This document shows, in pieces, positions 1 through 12,320 of a DNA stretch of 64,000 nucleotides; the stretch's first letter is position 1; each line of letters opens with the position of its first letter. The position numbers were made by a program, and so were the translations under genes. Under the pieces are notes generated by a model, which ran no database searches, was not told the DNA's origin, and saw only the letters and a list, made by a program, of their open reading frames with translations. Origin of the DNA: Chelydra serpentina (Eukaryota; Chordata; Testudines; Chelydridae); contig JBAIAC010000048.1 of assembly GCA_037349315.1 (NCBI GenBank), forward strand, positions 41,542,501-41,606,500. Direction: 5' to 3'.

Positions 1-242
1 ATTTTGACCCTATCTCACTGCACCCCCATGCTGTTATATCATCCCCTCCCCTAGTGCAACAAGAGGAGCCGGATTTCCCATCTTGAGTTGGTGACTGAAC
101 CCTACCACTGCACTAGTCCGAGATAACCCTGTCCCCACTTTTAGTGCCCTCCTCCCCTGCCTACAGCCTAGCAGGGAGGAGTGGTCACCCCAATTCCTCC
201 CCATCCCCCCCTCAGGAGTTTTCCCTTCCTCCCCTGCTCATC

Positions 243-3122
243 ATGGCAGGCGATATGGAGGGAGAAGCCCCTCCAGATGGCACAGCCTCCCCTCCTCCGC
301 CTGTTCCCCCATCACCCTCCCAAGCCTCTACCTTAACCGCCGCTGCCGAACCACCTGCTCTCTCCCCCGCTGGGGCACCAGCACCGGCGGACACTGAAGA
401 GACCTCCGTTGTTGCCACGTCCCTCGCCCCCCATGATTCTGGGGGAGCCCCCCCAGCCGGCAGGAAGGGCCAGGGTAAAAAGAAGGGTAAGGGCCCCGCG
501 ACAAAGGCCAGGCCCTCCATGGCAGAGGCAGCCACTACTGCCACGGCATCTTTCCCTGCTGTTCCCTCTACCAGCTCTGCGGGTGTCCCACCCCCGGCCC
601 CCAGAGCATACGCCCAGGTGGCGGCAACCCCCCCACCTGCCGCAACGTCACCTAACCCGCCCACCGCCTCAGCTACCATCTATAGCGGCCGGGGCCCCTT
701 TCCCACCTTGACCAGGAGGCATGGCGTCCGTTGCCTCCTGGTACCCGCCTCGCCCCACGTAGAAACCTATGTGCGGGCGTTGGCGAGGGTGGTGGGGCCC
801 ACAGCCACCGTAGCGGCCTCCAAAATGTACGGAAAGGTAGTCTTCTTCCTCGCATCGGAGGCCGCGGCCCAAGAGGCGGTGGAGAAGGGCCTGGCGGTGG
901 GGGGCGTGTTCGTCCCATTAGAGCCGCTGGAGGACTTGGGCGTCCGCCTAGTCCTCACTTCCGTCCCTCCCTTCCTCCCCAATGCCGCCCTGTTACCTGC
1001 CCTCTCTGCCCTGGGGAGACCCATCTCTGTAGTCAGCCCTCTCCCACTGGGCTGCAAAGACCCCGCCCTCCGTCACATCCTCTCGTTCCACCGGCAGGTG
1101 CAGCTCCAAATGCCGCCGGCTGCATGTGACGGGGAGGCGCTCGAGGGGTCCTTTATGGTCCCCTATCACGGGGCCCGTTACCGGGTATACTATTCCACGG
1201 GGGAGGCTCGGTGCTACCTCTGCCGGGCGATGGGACACGTCCGGAGGGACTGTCCCTTGGCCCGGCAAGGAGGAACATCCGAGACCCCGAGCCCCGGCAG
1301 GGCGTCGGCCCCGTCATCGCCGGCGCCCCTGAATGCCCGGTGCCCAGAGCCGCCCCTCCTCCTTCCCAGTCCACCGCTGCTCCGACTCGGGCCCTGGGAG
1401 TACCTCCCCCAGTGTGTCCAGACGAGTGGGAGAGGCCCGCCGCGAACAGTCTGCTGAGGCCTGTGGAGGAGGGTGAGGCAGGGATACCGCCGGGCGTGGG
1501 AGAGGGCCCGCCCCAGAGAGATTTTTCTCTCCCTTATGCGGCCCCACCACTACCTCCCCGAGTCCCTAAGAAATCGCCCCTCCCCCTTGACCAGACCCTT
1601 ACTAGCCAGCCCCCAGCTGAAGCCATGGAGGACTGGGCCTTAGTACAGGGGAAGCGGGGCAAGCGGAAGGCTCAAGCCCCGCTCCTTTCCACCGATGCGG
1701 AAGCCCCCCGGAAGACCAGGAAGGGGGGCACTGATGCCGAGCCTTCCGCTTTGCCCCCCGAGCGGCTTTTGTCCGCCGAAACCGGCTGGGAAAGATGTGG
1801 CAGCACCGGAAGGTATTACCGCCCCTCCCTCGGAAGCCCCCGATAGAGCCCCTTCTGCCCCTTTTGTCGACCCTGCGCACCCTGACCCGAGCATCACTTC
1901 AGGTGCCGGCGGGGAGAACCCCGGGGTGGCAGAAGGTGACCTGCCCTCCATCTATGAGGAGATCGAGGCCCTGGGTCTGACCCCAATCACCCAGGGGGAG
2001 GACGACCCTTTAGCAGCAGGCCTCGATCTCAATGACCTCACCCCGGTGCCCCTTTCCCCCCTCTCTCCATGCTCCCTCCCCTTGACCGTCGGTTCCGTTC
2101 CCACCTCCGAGGATCCCCTGGGCTCTTCCACCTGCCCGGTCGCAAGTGACACCTCGCTGACGGCCGCCAAGCCTCCTGAAGCGACGGCCGGTGCCCTGCG
2201 GCCGGGACCCGAATCCCAGGGGGTACCCCTCATTGGGGTGGGACGACAGTTCTCCTTCCCAGGCGGGGACCCCGCAAATATCTGTCCACCTCCCGATGCC
2301 GTGGCTGTAACACGAGCTATCATACTAGAGCCCGGCATCGTGGGGGGTCCCCTTCCCAATTCCCAGATCCCTCAGCCACACCAAGAGAGGCCACCTCCCA
2401 GTGGCCCAGCTCCTGCGGCTCAGGATCCTCTACCCGTTCCTCAGCCCGGCACTGCTCATGTCCCTTTCCCTGCCCCTACTTCTGATCCCTGCCCTGCCCC
2501 TGATGCCGTCCCAATCTCCTACACCTCCCATGGTGACACTGCTGCCCCTGGGGCTGTCTCCGTCCCCTTAACTGAGGATGACCCCCAGGGAGCGGCTCCA
2601 GTCTTTTCTCGTCCCGGCCCACCAGAGGCTGCTCTTCTCCCTCCACCGCCTCCCCCAACTAAGCTGAATTTTGGGTTGGGCCCTAAGGTGCCGGCCCAGC
2701 GGGAGCTGCGTCGAGGGTCCGCCCCTTGCCTGTCTGTTTCGGTGGGCCATAGGGCTGTGTCAGGGGCCCCTGCTTTCGATAGCCAGGAGCCAGTAACACC
2801 GGCCCCCCATACGCTGCGAGAGGAGCTGCGGGAGTTCCTGGAGGACGTCCGGGGCTCCCGCAACAAAGTACAGCTCGCTCTCCAGCGATGGGGGGATTTC
2901 CACCAAATCCTCCAGGCCGCGAGGGCCCTCATGGGGGAGGGTAAAGGGACTGGGAAGCAGGCCGCCACGGCCTACCAACGGGTCCGCCTTTTCCGTGACT
3001 CACTACTCAGCTACGGGGTGGGTCACGGATTGTTACGCGGCCCGATGGGGGCCGTGAGTGAGTCTGCCAGCAAGGATCCCCCCCAGCCCTCCTCATGGCA
3101 TCTCTCCTCTTCGCAACATTGA
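243..3122 (+). pseudogene. Tx1-type LINE ORF1 (CCHC zinc-knuckle nucleic-acid-binding protein), frameshifted
   Basis: I place the start at the ATG of 243 (MAGDMEGEAPPDG), where the Pro/Ala-rich protein begins; an in-frame upstream start at 144 is possible but reads like untranslated sequence. The frame carries a basic Lys/Arg patch (near 470-510), a central RRM-like region (about 690-1100) and a CX2CX4HX4C knuckle, CYLCRAMGHVRRDC, near 1211-1252. It shifts frame near 1300-1340 (the original frame stops at 1457), continues in a second frame through an acid/Lys-rich piece containing WALVQGKRGKRK (about 1640), then returns to the first frame near 1770-1800 and stays open to 3122. The two shifts compensate each other. 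The family role is RNA binding and RNP formation for retrotransposition; here it is a decayed copy. Confidence 0.8.
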
Positions 3123-6100
3123 ACACCCGGGGCTGTAGGATGGGTCTCCGCAGGAGCCAGGTGCTCTCCTTCCTTCGGGAGGGGGGGTACTCTGTAGTAT
3201 TCCTGCAGGAGACCCATACGGATCCAGCCGCTGAAGACAGCTGGCGGCTGGAATGGGGGGACAGAGTCTACTTCAGCCATCTCTCTGTTCACCAGGCTGG
3301 AGTGGCGACCTTGTTCTCCCCCGACCTACGGCCTGAGGTGCTGGGGTTTGCCGAGGCTGTGCCGGGCCGCCTGCTGCACCTACGGGTCCGTATGGAGGGG
3401 CTCGTGGTCAATCTCATCAACATCTATGCCCCGACACCGGGCCCGGAACAACTTCGTTTTTATCAGCAGGCGTCCACCTTCCTCGGCACCTTGGATCCTC
3501 GCGAGTGCCTGGTCCTGGGCGGGGACTTTAACAACACCCTTGAAAAACGGGACCGCTCGGGGATCGAGCAGTGCCCGGCCGCCGCGGACGTCCTCAGGGA
3601 GATTGTCGAACATCACTCCCTGGTGGACGTCTGGCGCGACCACCACCCGGACGACAGCTCAACCTTCACCTTTGTCCGGGTGGAGGCCCATCGGTCGCAC
3701 CACTCCCGGCTGGACCGCATCTATTTATCACATTTTCACCTTTCGTGGGCCCACTCCTCCAGCGTCCGGCTGGCCCCGTTCTCTGATCATCATCTCGCTA
3801 CCGTGACGGCCTCTCTCTGCGCGGAGAGGCCGGGGCCGGCCTATTGGCATTTTAATAACAGTTTGCTGGAGGATGTGGGTTTCGTGGCGTCCTTCCGGGA
3901 GTTCTGGCTGGCCTGGCGAGGGCAGCGGCACGCCTTTCCCTCGGCGTGGCGATGGTGGGATCTAGGGAAGGTACGCGCCCGGCTCTTCTGCCGTGACTAC
4001 ACCCGGGGCGCCAGCCGACGGAGGGATGCGACGATAGAGCAGTTGGAACGGGAGGTCTTAGAGCTGGAGAGGCGTCTGGCCGCCAGCCCTGAGGATCCAT
4101 CCCTCTGTGGGGCGTGCCGGGAGAAGCAGGAGGAGCTCCGGGAACTCGAAGATCATCGGGCCCGGGGCGCCTTCGTTCGATCCCGCATCCGTCTCCGGGA
4201 GATGGATCGCGGCTCCCGCTTCTTCTACGCCCTGGAGAAAAAGAGGGGGGCTAAGAAACACGTCACCTGCCTCCTTGCAGAAGATGGCACCCCCCTCACG
4301 GATCCGGTGGAGATGTGCGGGAGGGCCCAGGCCTTCTACGCGAGCCTTTTCTCCCCGGATCCGACCGATCCTAACGCTTGCAAAGTGCTCTGGGACGAAC
4401 TCCCTACGGTCAGCACGGGCGACTGATACCGGCTAGAGCTGCCTCTCACTCTGGCCGAGTTCTCGGAAGCCCTCCGTCGCATGCCAACTAATAAATCTCC
4501 GGGACTGGACGGGCTGACCATGGAGTTCTACCGCGTGTTCTGGGACGTCCTCGGCCCAGACCTTGTCACCGTCTGGGCCGAGTCCTTGCAGGGCGGGGTC
4601 CTCCCTCTTTTGTGCAGGCGAGCCGTGCTTGCCTTATTGCCGAAGAAGGGGGACCTCCATGATTTACGGAACTGGCGTCCCATCTCGCTCCTCAGCACGG
4701 ACTATAAAGTCGTAGCAAAGGCCATCTCGCTGCGGCTTGGGTCCGTGCTGGCGGACGTGGTCCACCCAGACCAGACCTACACCGTCCCGGGCCGCACCAT
4801 TCTCGACAACCTGTATCTGGTCCGGGATCTCTTGGAGCTTGGGTGTAGGGATGGTCTGTCGTTCACCCTCCTGTCTCTGGATCAGGAGAAGGAGTTCGAC
4901 AGGGTGGATCACGGGTACCTCCTGAGCACTCTGCAAGCGTTTGGCTTTGGGCCCCAGTTTGTGGGTTTTCTCCAGGTGCTGTACGCCTCCGCAGAGTGTC
5001 TGGTCAGGCTCAATTGGACCCTGACCGAGCCGGTCAGCTTCGGGCGAGGAGTACGGCAGGGGTGCCCCCTCTCGGGCCAGCTGTACGCTCTGGCGATCGA
5101 GCCCTTCCTCTGTCTCCTCCGCAGGAGGTTGACGGGGTTGGTGCTCCGAGAGCCGGAGCTGCAGCTGGTCCTGTCGGCATACGCCGACGATGTGCTCCTC
5201 GTGGTCCAGGACCCAGGCGACTTGGTGCGGGTGGAGGCTTGCCAGGCGATCTACTCGGCGGCCTCCTCTGCCCGGATCAACTGGGTCAAGAGCTCTGGCC
5301 TGGTGGTAGGGGACGGGTGGCAGGCGAGCTCCCTCCCACCCGTGCTTCAGGCCATCAGGTGGAGCGCGGGTCCGCTGCTCTATCTCGGCGTTTACCTTTC
5401 TGCCATGCATCCATCCCCGCCGGAGAACTGGCAAGGTTTAGAGGGCAGGGTGATAGAGCGGATCTGGAAATGGACAGGACTACTCCGGTGCCTCTCCTTT
5501 CGAGGGAGAGCATTGGTAATCAATCAATTAGTCCTGTCCATGCTCTGGTACCGGCTCAACACCCTGGTCCCGGCCCCGGGTTTCCTGGCCAACCTCCGGA
5601 CGTCGATTCTAGAGTTCTTTTGGTCAGGACTGCACTGGGTCTCTGCAGGGGTTCTCCATCTTCCTCTGGAGGAGGGTGGGCAGGGCCTGAAGTGTCCACA
5701 CACTCAAGTCCATGTCTTCCGTCTCCAGGCCCTGCAGAGGCTCCTTTATGTTGCAGTACGCTCTGGCGTGGAGCGTATTGGCGCACGCCTTCCTGTGCTG
5801 CTTCTGAGGGCTCCGATATGACTGGCAGCTCCTTTATCTCCATCCGAGAGGTCTTCCGCGAGACCTCTCCGGGCTGCCGGTCTTCTACCAGGACCTCCTC
5901 TGGACCTGGAAGCTATTCTCAGCGACCAGGTCCGTGGCGGCCACCGAGGGGGTAGATCTCCTCGCGGAGCCCCTGCTTCACAACCCCCAGCTCCGTGTGC
6001 AGGTGGCAGAGTCCCCCTCGGTGAGCCAGAGGTTGGTCCTGGCAGAAGTCACTAGGGTCGGAGACCTCCTGGACTATGACCGGGGAGACTGGCTGGATCC

Positions 6101-7013
6101 CCTGACGCTTGCTCAGCGCATGGGGCTCTCCAGACCTCATACTCCCCGGCGCGTACTTCAGGAGGTGAAGGCTGCTTTGCCGCCCGCTGCTCGGGTTTAC
6201 CTCGACCGGGTCCTGCGAGAGGATACGCTCCGCCCTCCCTTCACCCCAAGCCCTCCAGACCTTTTTCTTGGGCCTCTGCCCCGTGGACCCAACCGGGTCC
6301 CCTGTCCCTTCACGGTGAGCCGGCTGCACAAACTGCAGCCGGTCCGCTTCCAGACCGCGCCAAGGAAACATCTATACACGCTCGTGCTCCACACCCTTCA
6401 TCTCCTCACCCTCACGTCCCGCCCTGATACGAAATGGCGGGACCTCCTGCCACCTCTAGAGGGTGAGAAGCCCCGGTGGGCCAGCCTTTACTCCTCCTTA
6501 GTCCCAAGGCCCGTCGGGGATGTCAGTTGGCAGCTCCTTCACGGAGCCGTGAGCACGGGCGTGTACTTGGCGCGGTTCACCCCAATCCCCGACACATGTC
6601 CCTTTTGCAGCGTGAGGGAGAGCCTGGCGCACATTTATCTGGAGCGCGCCAGGCTCCAGCCCCTGTTCCGGCTCCTCTTAGACATTTTGTTGAGGTTTTG
6701 GTTGCACTTTTCCCCTCACCTTTTTATTTATGCACTTCCAATCCGCGGCCCCACGAAGTCACGGGACCTCCTGGTCAACCTCCTCCTGGTCCTAGCTAAA
6801 CTGGCCATCTACAAAATCAGGGTGATGAGGTTGGCTGATGGAGGCTCCTGTGACTGTGGGGCCTATTTTCGATCCTCTGTTCGTTCACGCATCCGGGCAG
6901 AGTTCCTCTGGGCAGTGTCCACTGGCTCCCTTGACACCTTTGAGGAGCAGTGGGCGCTGTCCGGGGTTCTCTGCTCGGTGTCCCCATCTGGTTCACTTTG
7001 TTTGACCCTTTGA
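3095..7013 (+). pseudogene. Tx1-type LINE ORF2 (endonuclease-reverse transcriptase), two stops and one frameshift
   Basis: The ATG at 3095 overlaps the end of ORF1 by 28 nt in the -1 frame. The endonuclease part (3095 to about 3800) keeps NTRG, LQETH, GGDFNN, SRLDRIYL and SDHHL, the usual catalytic set. The reverse transcriptase (about 4480-5350) keeps the motif A Asp (SLDQEKEFDRVDH, with Glu where Ala is usual), GVRQGCPLSGQ and YADDV at 5180-5194. The frame is cut by TGA at 4424-4426, shifted near 5745-5763, and cut again by TGA at 5805-5807. After that WQLLYLHPRGLPRDL runs open to 7013 as the long C-terminal domain, including CPFCSVRESLAHIYLE, a degenerate Cys/His cluster. Both TGA codons are explained by CGA-to-TGA change at CpG, so the copy looks fairly young. 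Confidence 0.85.
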
Positions 7014-8104
7014 CCGCACTCCCGTTCCTGTTTTTTTCATTTTTTGTCCCCTGGAATCGCTTGGCATCCAGGTCCTGTGGATCCCCGCCCACTTCCCGGA
7101 TCCCAATAGGAACATACTGGTTCCTTACCACTTCCCTATAGCCCTCTGGCCTTGCCCCGTCACATGAGATATATATTTCTATGAAGTTACAGCAACTAAA
7201 GATTCAGTAGCAGCAGCAGCAAATCTATATTTTCTGACCACACTGTTATTTATTACCTTTAACTGTTTTGTAAGGCACATTTTGATACTGAGGATGGAAT
7301 TGAATGTAAACCACAGTTTTAAGACACTATGTCATGTAATGCTTGAGTCCCTCCATCACTTTTGAAAGTTAACTGGTAAATATACGAGAACTGAGATCCC
7401 TAATGCATCTTGCTAGCTGCAGTAGTAAAGGAAGATTACTCATCTGTTCATGGGACTTTTAATCAAATCCAAATCTCCTTTCACATTGCAAACAGTAGTG
7501 CTGTGCTTCTTTTCCTCTATACATAATAAGCATGACTAAATGACTCATTGCCTTCTTGTTGCAATGAGAGTGGCCATGACATTTGTAAAAGCACATGAGA
7601 GAGAGAGAGAGTCTTCAGTCTTTTTAGCCACAGTTTTAAAAGCTCACTTCTGGCCACTTTCCCTATGAAAGTCCACTTTTGCACCACCTGGAATTATTTG
7701 ACTATGCATCACCATTGCATGTCTCTAAAGATTACATTTCTTTATTACTGTTTACTGCTTTTTACACTGGCACAGGGGAAAAATCTAATGTATTTAATAC
7801 AAACCTCTGCGGAGAAGAAACTATTTCTCCCCACCCTTTAAAGTTCCTCTCACTTCAAGCCTAGTTTTCTGAGCTATGCCTTACTAGTCTCCTCACATAC
7901 TTGCAATAATTTTTGTCTTATGATCATACTGTAGCTTCACATTTGATGCCTGTTAAACATGAGGTCGTAATATGCAGGAATTATCGCATTCTTTGTTGTT
8001 TTATTTCTCTGTTTTCCTTTCAAACAAACAAATAACCGAGTTAATCGCAAAACAGAGTCCCCAGATATAAGCACCGGTGCATTGTGAAGAGAATTGGATT
8101 ACTT

Positions 8105-8395
8105 ATTAATTATTTGCATTATAGTAGCACCTAAAAGCCCTTAACCACGGTAGGGGCCCCATTGTGCTAGGAGCTGTACATATCTATAGTAAAATACAGT
8201 CTCGGGATCTTACTGTCTAAGTTAAACAGGAAGAAGGAAAGGGTGGATAAAGGAAGTACTATTATCCTCATTTTGCAGATGGGGAACTGAAGCACAAGCA
8301 GGGTAAGCAACTGGGCCAAGTACACACGTGAAGTTTGTGGGGGAGCAGAAAATGGTATGTGGCTCTCTTGAGTCACAGTGAGTCCTTAACAACCA
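8105..8395 (-). mobile_element. CORE-SINE / MIR-like element
   Basis: Read on the plus strand it shows the reversed tail (CCCCATTGTGCTAGGAGCTG) followed by the reversed core (CTCATTTTGCAGATGGGGAA, then CTGAAGCACAAGC). These are the conserved landmarks of MIR-type CORE SINEs. It is diverged and has no visible target duplication. The family assignment rests on remembered consensus features. Confidence 0.65.
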
Positions 8396-9555
8396 GGCAT
8401 CCCTCCTCCCTCACAAAACAACTGTGCAACTGAAACCCTTGCATGAAAAGATGCCCTGTGATGTGTTTTCCATTGAAACATGTCTCTAGAAATCTAAAAG
8501 CATTAGGAAGAATCCCCCCAAAGAATTGTTCTTGGTGGCCTTGGTGTTAAAAATGGCGCTTTAGCTACACATGCTGTCTTAGATCATGTGGCAGGGACTT
8601 CCGGTGGGTCTAGAAGGGTGGGGATGAAGGAAAGATGTTAGTACGGGAAAGGGTGGAGGAGAGTCCCCAGAGGAATGCACAAAGCAAATGAAACCCATAA
8701 AGATAATATCTAAAAAAGGGTGGGAAACAGTGTATTACCCATACACAGCATTCTTTCCTATAGAGAGGAAATGAAAAAAAAAACCAAACCCAACCCACCA
8801 GTTTCCTTAGCTGCCTATATTTTCCATCTATGCTGCTTTGAAATGTAATTACTAAATGAAATTCACAGTCACATATCCACTTACAGCTCTCACAAGCAGC
8901 TTCTACTCCCTCCCCTTTGGCTTCCATTACCATACAAGGCAGGTAACTCCATGGGAGGAGGTGCGTGCTAATCACTTCCAGTTGTTAAAGGCAAATGACT
9001 CCCAGCTTACTGGCATGGCATACAGGAAAAGAAATCCGATCCTTTCGGTCCTTGTCTTGCCTACCTCACCAAATTAGCACTGAAAAGCCAGCCCCAAACT
9101 TGTCTCAGTCAAAACTTTGATTTTTCTTTTGGTTTCAAAATAACATCCCCCCTCTTCCATTCTAAAATAACTTTCAGTTTAACTCACAACAGGAAGCTAC
9201 AGTTCACTAATGCTTCAGGATTTAAATATCTCTTCCTGCACAAAGAAAGGTGGATTTTTCACATTACTGTACAGAAGGCATATTTGTATGGACAGCAAAA
9301 ATACAAAAACAAAATGGTGGATGTTTTTATGGCAATAAAATAAAATAGTTTCCTCTGCAGGGCAAGGTCCTGCTACCCTTATTCATGCGAGGAGTTCTAC
9401 TGAGGTCCGTGCAACCACTCACATAAATAGGAGCTGCCGAATTGGACTCTTGATTATGTCCACATAAATAATTAAAGACCCAGTTTTTCCCTTAGACCCA
9501 GAGAGGCGATGGGAGTCATGCTTACATATCTAAGGGCAACATTGAGCCTTAAGGC

Positions 9556-9655
9556 CCTGATCCAGCAGAGCATTTAAGCACAAGTTGCTGCTGACATCAA
9601 TGGAATTACTCACCTGAATAAATCTAAACGTGTGCTTATATGATTTGCAGGATTT
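9556..9655. mobile_element. Small palindromic MITE-like repeat, diverged
   Basis: CTGATCCAGCAGAGCATTTAAGCAC at the left and GTGTGCTTATATGATTTGCAGGATTTA at the right are imperfect mirror images around ACATCAATGGAATTACTCAC. This matches the layout of the better preserved copy at 23840-23915. Family name unknown. Confidence 0.4.
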
Positions 9656-10425
9656 AGTCCTAAATTTGGAATTATTTTGTTTAATCCACACATTTTGGTT
9701 TTGTATTTTCTGACATTACCATTTCAGATGTCTCATGGACTGCCATGTTATCTTACTTTCCACACCTGTGCAATGTCACAAAAAAGCCGGATATTTCTCT
9801 AATACATTTTCCCCACCAAGAGTTTCACAGTTACATTGAAATATCTTAACTAAAAACTATACCCATGTTTCATATGGCCTTGTCCTAGCCTATGCCAGAG
9901 AGCTGTGAAAAGTGAACATCCGTCGGACAAAGATGCTTTGTTAAAAAGAAATCTATGATTCAGTTCAACACAAATCAGACTTTTCTTTTAACTGGTTTGG
10001 CACAAAAAGCCTTAGCAAATAATTCTGTTATTAGTGATGCCCCGTTTTCAAAAGACCCTCTGTTCCTGCCTGCTTGAATTCACTGTGAATGAAGTTTTAT
10101 CTAGGAGCGAGAGGCTGCATTTTGGTTTAGGTGGTCCACTATGTTTTATCGGTACTATACAGAGTCACACAGATCACACATTCCTTTCTACTGAGTGAAG
10201 TGGAATCTGACATCACAGGTCAGGATTCCATGTCTCTATTCTCCTGAGGCCTATAGTGCCAGCCTTGCAGCACTCTTCATTTTCACACAATGATTGAGCT
10301 GCAGTCTGAATTTCTGGGAGATTAATAAGAGCTCAAAAACCAGTAGCAATGTGAAGCTTTAGGTGGGCAGGCTCTCTAATTAATCAGTTAAACAGCCGGC
10401 CAAGGATCTCTTGAATGTGGTGGAC

Positions 10426-11063
10426 TGTGATGGGCTGTACCATGAGAAGATAAATTAGGTCCAAATAACCTATAGGTTGCACTGGGAGGAAAGCCAGGGA
10501 GGACTGAGGCCTAATTACTGACAGCTCCCAGCTGAAAAGGAACAGGCAAGGCAAGTATAAAGCCAGGTAGCTGGCAACAGAAGGGGGCTATAGAGGAGTG
10601 GTCTGCAGTCACTCCCTGTGAGGAGGGAGTGTGGACTGGAAAACCCAGAGAGATGTGGGGAGCCAGGAGGTAGAGCTGCCAAGTCGGAAGTAGTCCAGGG
10701 GAAGAGCAACATGGTCTGGGAGTGAACAGGCCACTGTTGCTAGAGATAGGGTCCCTGGACTGGAACCTGGAGTAGAGAGCAGTCTTGGGTTCCCTTCCCA
10801 GCCGCTGGAGGAGTGGTACGGTCAGAGCAGTGAAGGGAAGACTGCCATTTTGTACAATGGGACCTTGATACCCTGGAAGAGGGAAATGAGTATAGTCACC
10901 AGGCTGGAGGGCCAAGTCACAAAGAGGGAACACCCTGAGTTGCAGAGGATGTGAGAGGACAACAGGAGAGATGCTACCAGAGGAGGGTGCAATGCCTGGC
11001 CAGAGCTAATCCCTAGAGTGGCCAGAAGGAGGCACCACTAGTGGTGAGTGAATCCCATGACGT
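10426..11063 (+). mobile_element. Possible solo LTR, same family as 52112-52811
   Basis: The stretch shares landmark strings with the LTR at 52112: a TGTGAT start, GGAAGTAGTCCAGGGGAAGA near 10687 (52567 has GGAAGTAGCCCAGGGGAAAG), and CTGGAACCTGGAGTAGAGAG near 10760 (52629 has CTGGGACCCGGAGTAGAGGG). A 4-bp GGAC flanks it at 10422-10425 and 11064-11067. The right end does not finish in CA, so the exact boundary is uncertain. It codes for nothing. Confidence 0.45.
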
Positions 11064-11597
11064 GGACACATAAAAATAATAATCAAGCCAGAATTATTTT
11101 TGCCCATGGAGACATCTCTCTACAACTCTGTAACAAATTCTATCTGGACATGCCATTATATGGGTGACCAAGGTGTCTCAGAGTATGCAATAAGCATATG
11201 TCATAGCCTACCCCATGAAAGGGCAAATCATAGTCACATTCCTGTCTGTGCAGGGAATGCTCACTCCATGCACAGCCCCTAAGGATGTGGGGGAGGATCA
11301 GCACCGTGATACAGGTGTGCCATGTCTCTCTAAAGGTGCTCTGGGCTGCCAAGGAAGCATGTTCCATGTGTAATTGGCAGCTTATGGGAGAATGCCATCA
11401 CTGGTGGAGCAAAGAGAGCTGTGCCGCAGATTTAATATAGTTTTAAATTTGAGGTTTAGCTCTTAAATGAATAAATGCAGAACATAATTGCATGGCAAAT
11501 ATCTACAAACCAACTGCAACCTAGACTGTATAGTACATTTCCTCCTTTGCAAATGTTTCCCCAAGAGGAAACTTTTGAAACATCCGTTGTTACTTAC

Positions 11598-11779
11598 AGC
11601 GACATTGTTGTAGTCACATGATTGGTGAAGTTCAATGTCAAAATCCGTGAAGTTCAGTAAAACACGGTGGCCATGGTCAACTTGGATAACCCAAGCACAA
11701 TCACTGTTGTCATTGTAAGGTTGAGGGTAATTTGGAGAATGGATTTCACCACTGGAAGCTTGGAAAACTCCTCCACAAC
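11598..11779 (-). CDS. CUBN: Cubilin (CUBN) exon: first half of a third CUB domain
   Basis: A 182-nt exon behind an ACCCTTTCCAG acceptor, phase 1 in (GT TGT GGA GGA) and phase 0 out (AAT GTC GCT, then donor GTAAGT). It encodes CGGVFQASSGEIHSPNYP, the CAWVI core Cys, HRVLLNFTDFDIELHQSCDYNNVA. It is the last exon visible in transcription order. Its second-half partner is not found in the remaining 11.6 kb, so the next intron runs beyond the window. Reading continues past the donor for several codons in the open frame, but the GTAAGT donor and domain structure place the exon end here. Confidence 0.9.
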
Positions 11780-12320
11780 CTGGAAAGGGTGTAATCAACA
11801 TCTATCAAAAAACCCCTCATTTATCCTTAGCAGAAATGTAGCTGACTTTTCACCTAAACAGTTAAATACCTCGAGTTTTTTATTTTTCTGTTAAGGATTC
11901 AGGAATCCCTAAATTGTATCAGACCAATACTTCATCTGCCCCAGTATCCTGTCTCTGACCAGACCAGTGCCAGATGGCTAAGTGGAAAGTGTAAAACTTT
12001 CATAATGGACAACTATACAACACCTGTACCTATGAGGGAAATTTCTTCCTACCCCAGGCAGCTAGTGGTTGGCTTATGTGCTGAAGCTGGGGTTGATGTT
12101 CCTTATGCCTTTTATTCTAGCTATTGTAAATGAAATTGTAAATAATTTTCCACGCCAGTATCAGAATGGTTGGATTTGGCATCAAAGATTAGGAGTAATT
12201 TAAGTAGGGGTGGGAAAAGCATTTCTGAAAACATAAGAACAACCTTGAGTCTTATCTCACCTCCACAGATAGGGTGACCAGAGATCCTGATTATTTAGGG
12301 ACAGTCCCAATATTTGTAAC

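Larger units (their letters stand above)
130..7160 (+). mobile_element. Tx1-type (L1 superfamily) non-LTR retrotransposon, nearly complete, inactive
   Basis: Two overlapping reading frames in the order ORF1 (Pro-rich protein with a CCHC knuckle) and ORF2 (AP-type endonuclease, reverse transcriptase, long C-terminal domain) define a two-ORF LINE. The RT wording (SLDQEKxFDRVDH, GVRQGCPLSGQLYAL, YADDV, PLLYLGVYL) is that of the Tx1 branch of L1-like elements. The coding part is strongly GC-rich against an AT-rich intron, so the edges are visible by composition: GC falls off after about 7150. A short 3' UTR follows the ORF2 stop at 7013. I could not identify a poly-A tail, tail repeat or target duplication, so both ends are approximate. 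The element is broken by frameshifts in ORF1 and ORF2 and two in-frame TGA codons. Confidence 0.85.
1..11597 (-). other. CUBN intron (partial) after the last visible exon
   Basis: No CUB-coding or other host exon was found here on either strand. Positions 1-7160 are dominated by a GC-rich Tx1-type LINE in antisense orientation to CUBN. From 7160 to 10420 the sequence is AT-rich unique-looking DNA with a minus-oriented CORE-SINE at 8105-8395 and a GA run near 7597. Positions 10426-11063 hold a possible solo LTR. I see nothing I can name in 7161-8100, 8400-9550, 9660-10420 and 11070-11590. Confidence 0.7.

Noticed and set aside
144..242. Upstream start for Tx1 ORF1 at 144
   Set aside because: The first 33 codons read like C-rich untranslated sequence, and the ATG at 243 opens the recognisable acidic/Pro-rich protein. 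I kept 243, though 144 cannot be excluded.
3079..3122. Frameshift signal between Tx1 ORF1 and ORF2
   Set aside because: A C run is present near 3079, but ORF2 has its own ATG at 3095 in the 28-nt overlap, so reinitiation or leaky scanning is sufficient.
4424..4426. In-frame TGA in the LINE as selenocysteine or read-through codon
   Set aside because: A CGA-to-TGA CpG change explains it, a second TGA and frameshifts occur in the same copy, and no SECIS-like context is known for this family.
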